DNA of 64,000 nucleotides from Microplitis mediator (lineage: Eukaryota; Arthropoda; Insecta; Hymenoptera; Braconidae): assembly GCF_029852145.1 (NCBI RefSeq), contig NC_079973.1:9444385-9508384 (forward strand), written 5' to 3'. The translations under genes and the position numbers were made by a program. Below, one piece after another: positions 12,846 to 25,146 of the stretch. The notes under the pieces were generated by a model. That model was given only the letters and a program-made list of their open reading frames with translations. It was not told the DNA's origin and made no database searches. The number at the start of each line of letters is the position of its first letter. Within the stretch, counting starts at the first letter, position 1.

Positions 12846-13410
12846 GACACTGAAACTTCAAAAATGATTAATCGGAAATATACAATTTTAATATAATTGT
12901 ATCATAAAATAAAGTGCGATAACGATTTGAAGAAATAAATTTAAAACTACAAAAGAAAAATGAAAAGCCCGACGACTTATAATTCAATGTTCTGTTGACA
13001 TAATTGAGTTACGAATTTTTTCGAAACAAATTTATAGTGGATGAGAAAAAAAAAGTCGTTATATAAATTTATAAAAATAAAATTAGATGAACTTTAAACT
13101 TGAAACTTGATGGATTCAACTTGAAAAATTTCCGGTTGTTAAAACTGAAAAAGCAAAATAATTCATAAAAACTGACAAAAAAAAATAAAAGTTATAGAAT
13201 AGAAAAAAATGTAAAGACTTGTGTATTAATAACGCAAGGGTCGTCGAGAGGTAAAAAAATATAAGAAGAACCGAGGGAAAGAAATACAAGAAAGAAAGAG
13301 CCTCTTTGAAGACCTTAACAAATGCGGAGACGGAGATAGTCCTCACTCCATCCTGTATTATACTTGCTACCCTAAGCAAATGTAAATTTAAAACTGCATG
13401 AATCGGCGCT

Positions 13411-13445
13411 CAAGTATATATATATATATATAGATATAGATATAA
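13411..13445. repeat. TA / GATATA microsatellite
   Basis: An AT dinucleotide run is followed by a TAGATA variation. Confidence 0.8.
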
Positions 13446-14472
13446 TATACATAATGCGTCAATTCAGCCTTCAAGAGTTTATGGCCTGCAGCTACTTTTT
13501 CAAATTTTGTGAAATTGAAAGAAAATCGCTAATAATATTATCATTAATATAAATAATATACAGCAATGATATAACAAAAATAAAGACAAGATAAATATGA
13601 ATTTAAAAAACAATAACAAAATTGAATAGTCCTATTTTAATAATTACAAAAACAATTTTTACCATCAGTTCGAAAAATCTGAAATAATTTTCATCTTATG
13701 TGTTTAAAGTTTAACAAGTTTCAAGCTCGATAAAAATCTATATACGCATCGTCGCATCCGGTTTGCAAATTGCAGACTAAAAAAAAGAGTCTCGTTATTT
13801 GGGGGAGACGAGTGATAGAAAGAATAAGATGAGAGGGAAAAAGAGACACGACGAGGGAATCGCTGACTCTCGTGGGAATGAATAATTCACGACTGGTATT
13901 GTTGGTCGCACCCATGTATAGTCCGTATATACGTTCAAGGTGTGCCGAGAATGAAATTGGAAAGAGAAAAGCACTAAAATTCAGAGGAAGAGAGGAAAGA
14001 AAATATTAAATCTTTTCAATTGTATTGGAGTTAGATACCTGCCTATTTTATTTCATATGCCCATAATTGTATTTTTCATTTCCGGCTATCCTACAAATTT
14101 TTAATTTTCAAAAGTTAAAAAAAAATGTTATCATTTCATTTCGATTTTCCGAATTAGAAGTCCCGCTGAATGTAGATGGTCTGTAGCCCTGGGATGCTAC
14201 TCTGACTATTTTCAGGATGCATGTAAATGTACCAATTTCATAATTCTTTAACGACTCAATCTACTCAAGTAAGCGTTGCGGGAATCAAGAGTTCTTTACG
14301 TTTCAAACTTGGTAAAATAAATTTTAAGTTATTTGAAAAATAATCTTGTTAAAAGTGTTTAATAATTTCAACTTTAAGTTAATTGATATTAAAATTTTAA
14401 CGATTGCGATTAAATCGATTTTGCCAAATTTTGTGTCTAATATTAACTGTTGAGAAGTATTACTATATTAGC

Positions 14473-14690
14473 ACCCTGGTAAAAATTTTTGGCCAAAAAT
14501 ACGCCTCAAAGGTTAAATTTGGTCAAAATCTCACCAAAACCATAGAATTTTATTAGGAGAGGCCGAACGTTGGCCAAAAACGCACCGAAATTATATTATG
14601 CTTCATAAACATAAATGGAATCGGCCAAATTTTGGCCTAGCTAGATTTCGGCCTTGTGTTCACTACCTGGGTCTTTTGTCGGCCACTGTC
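14473..14690. repeat. GGCCAAAA-type repeat, copy 1
   Basis: The left end CCCTGGTAAAAATTTTTGGC and the right segment TACCTGGGTCTTTTGTCGGC recur at 44997-45150 (CCCCGGTAAAAATATTTGGC; CTCTGGGCTTTTTGTCGACC). A shorter fragment lies at 41186-41242. TGGCC / GGCCA words recur in both orientations inside. Probably a short non-autonomous DNA element. Confidence 0.6.
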
Positions 14691-14999
14691 CATACAATAC
14701 TTAGTACATATTTTTATAATTTAGACATATTGTCAACAAACATTGTTAAATAACATATTTATTTTAGTCTCAAAATATTATTTTCAATCGTTGTAATTAT
14801 TCCTAACATAATATAAAAAAATTATTCAGATAGGCTTTTTGGTCAATATGTATGCAACACAATCTCCAAAAATAACATTGTTCAAGTTCATTCTAAATCT
14901 GTGTGCAAATATTGTTATTCACCGTTGTTTGATAATTTAAATTATTTTTTATGATATATTTTTTGAAGAACTCAAAAAAAGAGTCAAGTCCTTACATAA

Positions 15000-15959
15000 A
15001 CGACGAAGTGATCTAATACTCATTGACTCACAGTGTCTTTTTGTTGTTAATTTAAATACATAATAACTTAGTTTCTCAGACTAGATATTATAAACTATCG
15101 ATATTTTAAGAAAAAAAAACTATGACCCCCAACTTAACAATTCAATGAGCTATAACGACATTACAAGTAACTATTTTAATATATGTACCAAATCTTGAAA
15201 AATTTATTAAAGTATATTCTTTTGTATTCTATTTATCTTTTTTTTTAAGTCCATAACTCCTTCTATGGGTCGTAAATACTTGCGATCATTTATGAAATAT
15301 TAAGTTTACTAATTTAAATTGTATATAGTCAGCGAAAATCTATTTTTTATTTGCTTATGTATAAAAAACGATTATACCTGTAATACTAATACTTTTTAAC
15401 CGCTTTAAAAAACTACCGAATTTTATACATAATGTATTTTTTATTCTGCAAATGTATGTAGTACATATACGTTGAAACCGGAAAATAAAAGTTTGAGGGC
15501 GGCAGCTGCAGGCCGGGTCACGTCTGCACCTGGCACGTTAAAACGATAAAAAGAGAATGAAGAAAAAAATTTTTAAAAAACCAGTAATAGTAAGTATACG
15601 GGACCAGACACGCGTATCCCGTCGGTAGTTGGGCAAATCCTCATGTCAGCTGTTATTCTGTCTTTGATATGAAGAAAGGATATACCAGCTATTTTATACA
15701 GGATACGGCTTCATTTTTTCTTTATTGCTTTAAAAACATATTAGAATAAAGGAGGTTAATAATAAGACACTGATCGTAAATAGAAGAGAAAATTTTTAAA
15801 TTTGAAATTGAAGAAAATATAGGAATAAAACATCGGCGATAAAGCGACTTAACGTAACATTCGAAATTTCAGGAATTAATTTTTTGGTGGCAGTCGATTG
15901 GTAAAATAGTTTGCATCTTATTTAAAAACTAATGAAGTCAAATCATTTTTCAAAATTTT
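15000..15959. other. RapGAP intron
   Basis: AT-rich sequence with a short G+C-richer patch near 15495-15540 (GCGGCAGCTGCAGGCCGGGT). Nothing further recognised. Confidence 0.4.
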
Positions 15960-16350
15960 ATTTTTGAAAGATGGACAGTATCATATCCAGGCGTCTTCTA
16001 AGGGAGGCAGGGGAAAAAGCTTCGTCCTCAGTCAGCCAAGTGGTATGTCGACCACTACATGGAATTGGTGCTATAGGCAAATTCTCTCCAAGCCGGCATA
16101 AGGGAAACCGAATGCTCAGGATTCTTTGGGGTTGGATTCGTAGTGTTTGTTAGTTTAGCCCCACCCGCGAAAGGATTCTTGATCTGATCATTGATTCTAG
16201 AGACCCTAGAGTAACGCCAATGAGCTTATGGTCAATATTTCGCTATGACTATATTATGGTAGAAAAGACGGGACACTCGCAGCTCGTGTATACCTGAAAA
16301 AGGTGAGGAAACGGCCTCCTGTAAAAAGGAGCTAAGCTTCGGCCCCATTA
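15960..16350 (+). other. G+C-richer island of unknown origin
   Basis: This stretch is clearly less AT-rich than everything around it. It holds a 60-codon forward frame (15971-16153: MDSIISRRLLREAGEKASSS at its start) that I do not recognise. The island then continues through several stops to GGAGCTAAGCTTCGGCCCCA and a TTAATTAAATAATA tail. It could be the 3' remnant of a non-LTR retroelement, an exon of a non-coding transcript, or a conserved regulatory block. I cannot choose among these. Confidence 0.35.
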
Positions 16351-18896
16351 CATTAATTAAATAATATCATATGTAGTAGAGCAGAGTCCGTAATAATAAA
16401 AACTTGTAGTCGTCTTTGATAAAACTTAAAATTTTCTGGGAATTATTCATATCAGTTTGGATTTCCATACTTAAATTTTCAACAGCTGTCGACGTTTTAG
16501 TAAACCCATATGAAGTTAATGACTAATTTTTTACTATTTTCAGAATAATGTTGCGTGAGTATGCCATATCTTTAAAACGAATCAAAACTTGTTCAGATGA
16601 GTTTTTGTTATTTAAAACTGTTGATTATAATTTTAATTTCATGAAAATTTCAAGTTATCAGTCAAGTGAATTTGGAGTTACACCAAAAATATTAAATTGA
16701 TTTTTCTTTATTTTTTTTTTTTAATTTAAAATAAATCGACCTACTGATTACATAATCTATTCGACTCCAAAGCTCAGTGAACTCTTTCGGATGCCGCAAA
16801 GACCATGTATGCATGGTTAGGTGGTTTGTTTGAGAGATATCGTTAACCAAAGATTTGATAAATAATGTTTTTCTTCAGATAATTCATAGCCACGTAACTC
16901 TATGGGTTTAAATGTTATCTTTGATGTTCTTTTTAATAAACCTATGCCAGAGAGTATTATAATATCGGTGAAAAAACTGTAATTTCGAATTATTTCTTCT
17001 ATACAAAAAAAAAAAAAGAAAATAAGGCAAATTTTGATTTTTAACAATTTTTTATCCGAAGAGTATTGAAAAATTGAGGGAAAAGAAAATTAATATCCGA
17101 TAGTAATGATTTTAGTGTAGTTATTAAAGAAATTAATCATGGACAAAATGCATTCTAAACCGAGATAATTTTTGTTATAATTAACCTCGCTGACGCAGGT
17201 GTACAGCTGAAACAACTATGACCGAATGGACTTTTTACAGTGCTCTTTATAAAACGTGTAGGTCAACATTTTAGAACCCAATAAACGAATAAAATTAAGT
17301 TAAAATTAAAAAAAATTAAAACTTTTTATCTAATACTGATTATTTGGATCTTCCAATTGTAATTGACATGGTTAATATTTTTTAAATACGAAGAGTTAAA
17401 TAATAACTGCAGTTATTTCAAAAGAATCTGTTTAGCTAGAAAAGTTTAAAATCAATAATTATTAATGTTTTTGAGCTTTTTGAACTCGTAGACACTCCGA
17501 ATTTTTTGGGCTGGCTAGAATCAACTACTTTTCAAATTTATTTATAGGTTTAACCAAGTCGAAAAAACAAAATAAAATAAACAGTATCTGGAAGCTGATT
17601 ATAATAATAAGAATGAAAAAACATTTAGTACTTTCTCTGTAAATTTTGAAGCCATTAAAAGAAACTACAGAAACATTGAAGATGATTCACACTCGGGAGA
17701 CCGATCGATTAAGCTGTGAATCACCTGGACTTTCCTCAACTGTTCAGAAGTATTAAATTAATCTAATCAAAAGTAAACCACTGATAGGTTTTAAATAATA
17801 TCAACATTTACTCAATAAAATAGTTAATAGTAAATTAATCCGGATATAAAAAATGTAATCATTTAACTATTCATCATAGAACTGAGTAATGGTATAGTCA
17901 AGGTTGAAATTATGGTAAATTTATTAATAATTTTTAAAAAACCTTTTTTTTGATTTTAAAATGACTGACGACAGATTTTTGGCGAACGTTTAATCATAGC
18001 CGTAAATGAATCAATAGAAACCCATAATACTGACCTCTATTGCATGAAAGATAATCTGACCTGCCTTTAATTATTATTTATAAGTTATAGAAAAAATTAT
18101 AATTCTGTTAAGGTTCTAAAAAATTTTAAAGACTCTACATTTTAGATTTTTAATGTTTATCTGTGAATCAATTTGACTGGAAAATCGGTTACCGTTTCTT
18201 CTTAGTGCATTATTACTATTTTCGAAAACTGAACAAATTACATTTATTCAGTACACGTGAAGATTTAAGTATGAAACTTTACAATTAAATATGTAAGTAA
18301 CTATACATAATAAGAGTTTCTTAAAAGGAACTTAACATGTAAATCGTAGAAAAAAATTTCAAAGGCTCCAAAATTTCAATTACGTTTTTAGATAATATGA
18401 ACAAACCTCAAATACAACAAACAGTTTTTAAAATAAAATTATATTTATTTTCACATACGGTTAAAAATTTTACAATCTTATTTACAAATTTTCTCTTGAA
18501 AAATCGTTATAGTTATTAAATTTCAGAATATTTTTAAAAGAGACTTAAAGCTTCGAATATAAAAAATCGAGAAACAAAAATAAAATAAATGATATATGGT
18601 TAACATCAAAGGTGACGTATGTCATCTGTGCTATGGCACGAGCGAACGATTTAAGTCGATTGACAAGCAGTGCCCACTTTAACTTGTTTAAAAATTGCCC
18701 TCTCTCTTGTCCAATGTCCGTTAATATTTTCTTTGCTCAACATCAATCATTGACTACTCCATATTCCACTCTCACAAATTGATATGCGTGCGTGCAAATA
18801 AACTACACTAAAACAATAAGCTTGCCAAATTAGAAGCCTCAGTTATTTTAATTTGATAAGTATAACTGCTACTTCTATGCTATAACATATTTGATT
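16351..18896. other. RapGAP intron, featureless
   Basis: AT-rich with homopolymer runs (for example T at 16711, A at 17006). The 76-codon minus frame at 16817-17047 is low-complexity and not credible. Confidence 0.45.
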
Positions 18897-19240
18897 TTTT
18901 AACTTCTCGCGATGAAAATTGAAGCTTTTCGAAAAAAAGAAGGGGGAGGGGATATTGATTTCAGTACGATTTTCAAAATCCGAGTTTATTATAGATGTCG
19001 GCGACGTTTCTCGATATTAGAAAACGTTTCTAAATATTTCTACAATGATGTCCATTCATCCGTTCATGTGTGCGCGTATTATTCCAAAAATTTTCGCGAA
19101 ACTAGAAGTCATTATAAAAGGTATCATTTTTATAAATCGTATTATCGGCAAAAGCCGAGATTTAAGAATATTCGGACTCACATACTGCAATTTTAGAAGT
19201 ATGTCTGAATGTATTACACTGATGGCAATATCATAATTCA
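18897..19240 (-). repeat. Repeat A, copy 4 (inverted, decayed)
   Basis: It opens with TTAACTTCTCGCGATGAAAA, the reverse complement of the family's right end, then has AGATGTCGGCGACGTTTCTC as the counterpart of the AACGTCGACATCT block. Similarity fades towards the right; that boundary is approximate. Overlapping short frames are artefacts. Confidence 0.55.
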
Positions 19241-19876
19241 TCCCCAAACGGACTGTGAACTTGGCCAGTTTGGATTTCGAATCAAGTCAAGTTGAAACCA
19301 GTTTTTATAGCTGGGATATAAATATATTAAAGTATATCTGTATAATTAATGTATATTCTACATTAAAAACGATAAATTATTCTCGGACTTAACGAAATCT
19401 CGGATTGAAAAACTGACCCTGAAGTTGATCCATGATCATGGTTTTTAAAACAACTTCACTCAATGGTTCAAATAATCTGCGTTTCGACATTGTGGTGGAG
19501 GCAGAAGTATGTCTATCAATCAAACACGATGTGTTCGAATGAGTGGAACTTTAAGTTGTACGTCAAAGAATAAGAGATATCCATAGAACTAATGGCGTCA
19601 AACGTACGTGATGAAAATAAAAATGAATTTGTCAAAGGAAGGTTTTTTTACTTTATTCAATCAGATTCTTTTCAAAATCATTACTTTTTAGGTTTAATAT
19701 AATTCTTGTTAATGTACGATCCTATTGAGTTTTATTAGACAAATTTGTTACAAATATAAATAACGATTATTAGATAATTGAATATATGTATTGTCATATT
19801 TACAAAATATTGATGTAACCTGAAATTGTTCAAATTAAACGTTTGTTCATTCAAAAGTAAGTGTTTAGAAAATTAC

Positions 19877-20475
19877 ATGGAGAAAAGATATGGCTATTTT
19901 CTCATACTACATAGAGAAAACTCCCATGTTCACATATAGTCAAAATTTCTATACAGAACTAATTCCTACGTAAAAATGTAAAAAATACTTATATTTTGCG
20001 GGTATTTTCCCTATATCACATAGAAATTTTTCTTATGCTAACACAGTAAAAATCTCTATGTTGACATAGTGAAAATCCCTACAATGGAATCGGAATTCTT
20101 CGTATGTTTCAGCATAGGAATCTTTCCTCCATGAAAAAAAAACAAAAAAAAATGTAGTTGCTACCACAGCAGCTATAGTTGAGGTTACTACAAGCTGAAA
20201 TAAAGAAATGCCAACACCAACTTGGAATTATCTTAACCATTCGTGTAGTAACGCTAACTATACAGTCATTAATTTTTACTACAATATTTAGTTGTCAGTA
20301 TTATTCATATAGTACCCTTTACTACACATCGGAGTACCCGCTACTACAATGTTTTACTACAATATTGTGGTTGGGGGAACTACAATTATTTTTCCGTGTA
20401 TGTGAACATGACGATTTTCACTATGTGACATAGCAATAATTCCTATGTGTTAACATAGCGAAATTCCCTACCTCA
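19877..20475. mobile_element. Element rich in CTATGTTGACATAG words, with a nested insert
   Basis: The outer parts (about 19877-20130 and 20405-20475) carry repeated, often inverted words such as TATGTTGACATAGTGAAAAT and ATGTGACATAGCAATAATTC. The centre is interrupted by a second element (about 20133-20405). Confidence 0.5.
20133..20405. mobile_element. Nested miniature element with GTAGTTGCTACC motifs
   Basis: The left side ATGTAGTTGCTACCACAGCA is inversely related to the right side GTGGTTGGGGGAACTACAAT, and the right end is TTTTTCCGTGTA. TACTACA words recur inside. An 84-codon forward frame through it (20179-20433) is an artefact. Confidence 0.5.
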
Positions 20476-21322
20476 CCACTAGAAAAACATCTTTGTAAAA
20501 ATATAAAAACTAGCCATTTATTTTATCCTGATACCAAGCCTAGATAATGTATACAGATAAATATAGAAATATCTAAACTAATGGTATATTTAGACTCCTG
20601 ACATATTATAATATCCACCATATTACTGAAAATTTTCTCAAGTAACGTTATATATATGAGATCTTCCGCAACAGTTAAATTAGTAATTCGTTTTGAGTTA
20701 GAAAATAGAAACGATTTTTTTTTATTTCAAAATATGAAGCACATTCAAAGTTTATTCGGAATGATATACGCACGTATATATTAGTAGATATACGTTAATT
20801 TACTTGATTCTAAACTTAGTTTAGCAGATAAATCATCCAACAGGCAAAGAAGAAAATTTTCTTGGTAACAAATATGATACTACAGATAAAAATTTCCATT
20901 AAAACATAATATTTGTCCTGTGATAAATGAATAAATGAACGAAATCGAAAACTTTAGCGGTTATAGAAATCACCAAATACACTTTCTGTTGATTTAAATA
21001 AAATTGATTTCTATATAACGTTTCGCGATTAATAGTTGAATAAAACTAGTTAGTTATGTAAACCATTTATTAGTACTGGACGTTAATAATTTAAACAACC
21101 GCAAGTGCGGTGATGTGAGTAGTAACTGCGCTTTGAGTCAAGGATTTATGTGGACTAAGCACCGTGAAAGTTAATGAATACTCAGACCGAGAATAAAACC
21201 ATAGTCTTGACTCAGAGCCGCGTAAAATCTTTTTCATTTATTTCCATTCTCATCATATAAAGTTTACACGATATGTGTTACAGTTCAATGTTGAACATTT
21301 TTTCTAATTTATAGGACATCCG

Positions 21323-22634
21323 TACACGGAAAAAACGAGTCTCGAAAATATTATATATAATATTTAATATATTTTAGTAGAAATACTACTGCGAATAATT
21401 AATTGAATTATTTTTATTATTTATTATCAAATTAATAGAAAAAATCTTACAATGGTATTTAATACTATACATATAGATGTTTGACTGAAAAATTGCTATA
21501 TTGTTACTTTTATTACTATTTCATTGATATTCTTTATTGACAAAATATTAATTTCTAATAACATCAACGAAAAGTATGTATTAAATACTATATTTGTATA
21601 ATAATTAATTTCTGTAAATCAGATGAATAGCGTAATATTCAGTGTTGTACAGCAACTAAAAATTACTAAACGGTTTGTAATTATTCGAAAGCAGACTTAT
21701 AAAAAATTAACAATTGGTAGAAAATAGTGTATACGAATATGTATTACAAGTTCAGAGACTTTCGTTCAATGGAAACTTAAGACCGGCAGACAGAAGACAG
21801 GATTCGCACGCAGGAGATCAGGGTTCGAATCCCGGTCAAGTGATTTTTAAATATTGAAATTGAAATCAACACTAATGCACACGTGTCATAAATAATAACA
21901 ATGAAAAGTTTAAAAAATTAAAAGATCAGGAAAATTTTATAAATTTTTTTGTGATTTTCGCAAAGCTGTAACTTCGTGAAAAATAATCGTATCGAGATTT
22001 TAAAGGAAGCAATTTATAGCTTGAAATCTCTGGTTTTGGTGCATTTTCATCAAATTTTTTTAAGAGCTACAGCTATTTCGCTAACATGAGAAATATCGCG
22101 AGACATAAATTTTCGAATTTTTTTTTTTTTTTTTTTTGAGAGAGTCCACGGGCCGTGGAAAAATTTTTTCAGCTAAACCAATGCATAGATCGTTTAGCAA
22201 ATTTATTGAGCTTTAATTTGGTTTTTTCTTTTTTTTTTTTTTTTTTTACTTGTTGGACAATTTGTGACAGAGAAATCAACCTACAAATGAAACAGGATCC
22301 TAAGTTTTTTTTTAAATCTCGATACGATTATTTTTCACCAAGTTGTAGCCTTGCAAAAATCACTAAAAAATTTATAAAATTTTCCTGTTCCTTTAATTTT
22401 TTGCGTTAGTGTAATATAGTAAAATTTATTATATTGGGTAGTAAATTTCACTTAAACATATATTAGGTAAATTTATTGCTGCAGTTTACATTTATTGACA
22501 TACTTAAATAATAAAATTTCTAAATATAAATAAAAAGTGAATTCCCAAGATAGTAAAAGTTGTTGAATTTCAATAGCATTTTAAGTTTACAATATATTTT
22601 TAAGTAAAGTTCCTTATATTTTTTACTCCGTGTA
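21323..22634. mobile_element. tRNA-motif transposable element, copy 2, interrupted
   Basis: This is the better-preserved relative of 2511-3435. It starts TACACGGAAAAAACGAGTCT and ends TTTTTTACTCCGTGTA, inverted at the termini. The tRNA-like core is at about 21795-21840 (GGATTCGCACGCAGGAGATC, then AGGGTTCGAATCCCGG), with an intact B-box-like GGTTCGAATCC. The 479-bp insertion at 21918-22396 accounts for its greater length. Confidence 0.65.
21918..22396. mobile_element. TTAA-flanked long-TIR miniature element (nested)
   Basis: TTAA lies at each end (21918-21921 and 22393-22396). Inside are inverted arms of nearly 90 bases: AAGATCAGGAAAATTTTATA on the left against TATAAAATTTTCCTGTTCCT on the right, continuing through an AATAATCGTATCGAGATTT segment present in both. 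TTAA targets are typical of piggyBac-type elements. The middle has long T runs and no transposase. A forward frame at 22155-22409 is spurious. Confidence 0.75.
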
Positions 22635-22779
22635 CTGTTATTTTCAATGTGTCCGTTGTTTAAGATTTAGTTTTTAAAACAAGTTATCGTTTCCTCAATC
22701 AAAATTTTATCAATATACTCGTGAATCATTCATATCAATATTTTTCGCTCTAAAGAAAAGGATTATTGAGTTCTCTCAC

Positions 22780-22893
22780 CTGGGTCACAAGTTTCGTAAG
22801 CGTACTAGTATGACCGTTACTCCTCTGTTGTTGCTGTTGCTGTTGACTGGCCTCCGATCTTAGATCGTGCCTCCACCTCAACACTCCCATCAT
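22780..22893 (-). CDS. Rapgap1: Probable alternative first coding exon of RapGAP
   Basis: The frame opens with two adjacent ATG codons (22893 and 22890) and reads MMGVLRWRHDLRSEAS, then seven Gln codons (mixed CAA/CAG), then RSNGHTSTLTKLVTQ. It ends in phase 0 at a strong donor, CAG/GTGAGA. It is 38 codons long and joins directly in frame to 8721. I see no good 3' splice site just upstream of the ATG, so I read it as a first exon with its own promoter, lying in the intron after the GoLoco exon. Its transcript would lack GoLoco. The 5' untranslated part would extend right of 22893. The alternative is an internal exon with an acceptor I missed. I do not recognise the peptide itself; the assignment rests on phase, donor, composition and position. 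Confidence 0.68.
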
Positions 22894-23689
22894 GACGCAC
22901 AAAAGTACGTCTCTTTTAACTTATTCAATAATTGTTATTCTTACAGTCAAGGTTGAGCAGTAAAAGAAAATAAAGATGAAAAAAAAGAAAAAAAAAAGTT
23001 ATAAATCGAAATGTTTCAATACAATCTAATTAAAGTTTTTCAAGGACCTCACGTCGTGACATAAAATAAAACTTGGTCAATTTGAAAAGTAGTTTTTTAA
23101 AAAATTATCCATATTAATTGAACTCTCCCAAGCCTTCTGTTTCAAAGCATGCTAATGCGTGAAACAAATAATAAAAAAAAAATCCCATTGAAGTAAAATT
23201 GTGCATTTGCGCACGTACTTTAAGTTGCAAAATGACAATTCTTTAAATCATAAAGTAAGCAAGGAATTGAAACCTTGGAAAAAAAGGCGATCTCTCGTAA
23301 ATTATACAACTACTCCGAAATTAAAATGTTTGTAATCACGCATTCTATGATTATTCATTTCGATAATCCTTGTAATATTAATGTCATTTTATCCTCGTTG
23401 AATTATTAATAATTATTCATATATTTATTAAACTGAAACCATGATTGTGTATGTATACATAAACACACATACACACACATATTCACACACTCGTAAATAT
23501 ATAAAGATAGATAAAAGTATTTCACAAGATTATAACTAAAATATTTGATATTTATTAAACTTAATCACTGTCAAAATATTTTATAATGTTTTGGTGAAAC
23601 AAAGCACTGGGTAGTGAAAAATTTAAATAAAAATCCAGGAATCCCCTTAAACAATATTTGACAATAACCACGTGCTCATCGAACAGTAG

Positions 23690-23990
23690 AGGCGCAACTG
23701 GCGTTGAGTTTCAACCGGAGTTCCGGCGAGCCGAGCCGATTCTCTTTGAATTTTCTCCTCCACTGTGACTTCCCCTTCTATGCCCCTTCTATGCCCCGCT
23801 GTGACCTGCTAGTACTGCTAGTACATTACACACTATACACTTTTCTGGGCTGTTGTCGACTCCATCGCATCACTGTACTACCTCTCTACTTTATATTCCT
23901 CTATACTACTCCGACATAATACTTCCATCGTCGCGACGCCGTTGCATACTTCATGAGCGTCATAAGTGGATGTTAGAGCGCGGGAAAAAA
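23690..23990 (-). promoter_or_regulatory. Promoter-like block upstream of the alternative first exon
   Basis: This block is richer in G+C than its surroundings and lies 0.8-1.1 kb upstream of the ATG at 22893. On the minus strand it carries a TATA-like GAATATAAAGTAG (about 23886-23898) and, further downstream, a CGCCAGTTGCG initiator-like word (about 23691-23703). It also holds a tandem GGGGCATAGAAGGGGCATAG on the same strand. These fit a start region for the short transcript, but such words also occur by chance. A forward open frame of 71 codons overlapping the block looks like a chance frame. Confidence 0.3.
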
Positions 23991-24050
23991 CTCAAGAATA
24001 TAATCGCTAATTATACTATTGTACTCATACCTTAATCACAAACATACACA

Positions 24051-24300
24051 TTTTTTAACTTTCCGCTAAGAAAATTTTAAATTTCAAATTTGACATTCAA
24101 AGATCGAGTTTTTATTAGATGCCAAGGTTTACAAGTCTTAGGAAAATATTCAGGCTATTTTCGGAGTGATGTCCAGGTGACCGTATGTGTGAGTAAATTT
24201 TTCAAATTTTTTATATGGATCGACTGATTTAGAATTTTGGTACGTTATTCGACAGAGTTTATTAAGCAGACAGAAACTGATGGAGTTCCTTTCCTAGGGA
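24051..24300 (-). repeat. Repeat A, copy 5 (inverted, partial)
   Basis: It opens TTTTTAACTTTCCGCTAAGA and has ATTAGATGCCAAGGTTTACA as the counterpart of the family's AACGTTGACATCTAAT block, then GATCGACTGATTTAGAATTT. The CTGACCCTGCAGG head is missing. Confidence 0.6.
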
Positions 24301-24420
24301 AAAAATTGATTAATTTGTGCCCGCTAAATCGCATTAGTTTGAAATCTGCTTGTTTCAATCGGAAAAATAGGCATTGAAACTGTAAGTTTCATTGCAGGTG
24401 ACATAAAATAGAGTATTACA

Positions 24421-24504
24421 CACCGAGGTAGGAAGGCAGGACATTTCAGCATGTGCAATTGCCTACCCAAAATGAAGGCAACACATCCCGTCCTACCTTC
24501 CCGA
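24421..24504. repeat. Imperfect foldback next to the GTCAAAAAACAAATTC element
   Basis: GGTAGGAAGGCAGGACATTT on the left pairs imperfectly with the CCCGTCCTACCTTCC on the right. It directly abuts the element starting at 24505 and may belong with it. Confidence 0.4.
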
Positions 24505-25146
24505 GTCAAAAAACAAATTCTAGTTTAGTCCTCAAAAGCCTCAATTCCTTTGATGTTTTGTTTGCCTCCCAGAAAGTAGCTCTACTTTAGTACTCAAAAT
24601 CCTCAATGAGAACTATGAGGTCTAAATGCAAATAATTTATCGATTTTAAATTATAACTAAGACCTCAAAATCCTCAACGAATGAAAAGTTATAGTTCGCA
24701 CTTTGAGAATCTTTAGATCGCAAAAGGGAGGGGTGATAATACGTCGAATGATACTTTTGAGGTCCAAATGCGGATAAAATTATCCCTTCATGTTTTGAGT
24801 ATTTTGAGACTTTAATCCAGATTATGTTATTCCAGTTTAGTCCTCAAAGTGGTAAAATTGATCGTAACTACTGCGGCTGCCAAATTTAAAAACACAGTAA
24901 GTGACAAATTTTTCAAAATCGATTTTTTAGTATTTTTAGTTCCAGTGGAGTCTTGTGAACGTGATTCGATGCATATTTCAAAAATTTTATTTTTGTCTGT
25001 TACTGTGTTTTGAAATTGGGCAGCCGTACTACTTTGAGGACTAAACTAGGATAACTTTCTATACTGTTGTCAATCTTCAAATTATAAATTAATCCTCAAA
25101 ATCCTTATTGAGAACTTCAAGACTTAAATCCGAATTTGTTTTTGAC
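24505..25146. mobile_element. TIR element with repeated CCTCAAAATCCTCAA words
   Basis: The ends GTCAAAAAACAAATTC and GAATTTGTTTTTGAC are inverted repeats. The interior repeats TAGTCCTCAAAATCCTCAA-like words in both orientations, with a TTGAGGACTAAACTAGG near the right end mirroring CTAGTTTAGTCCTCAAA at the left. Length is about 642 bp; no coding frame. Confidence 0.65.

Noticed and set aside
21790..21845. Possible tRNA gene
   Set aside because: Only the 3' half (B-box-like GGTTCGAATCC) is visible; there is no A box, acceptor stem pairing or CCA-side partner, and it lies in a repeated element.
23704..24035. Forward frames of 71 and 60 codons upstream of the alternative first exon
   Set aside because: They lie on the strand opposite to the gene in a promoter-like block, overlap each other in different frames, and show no domain.
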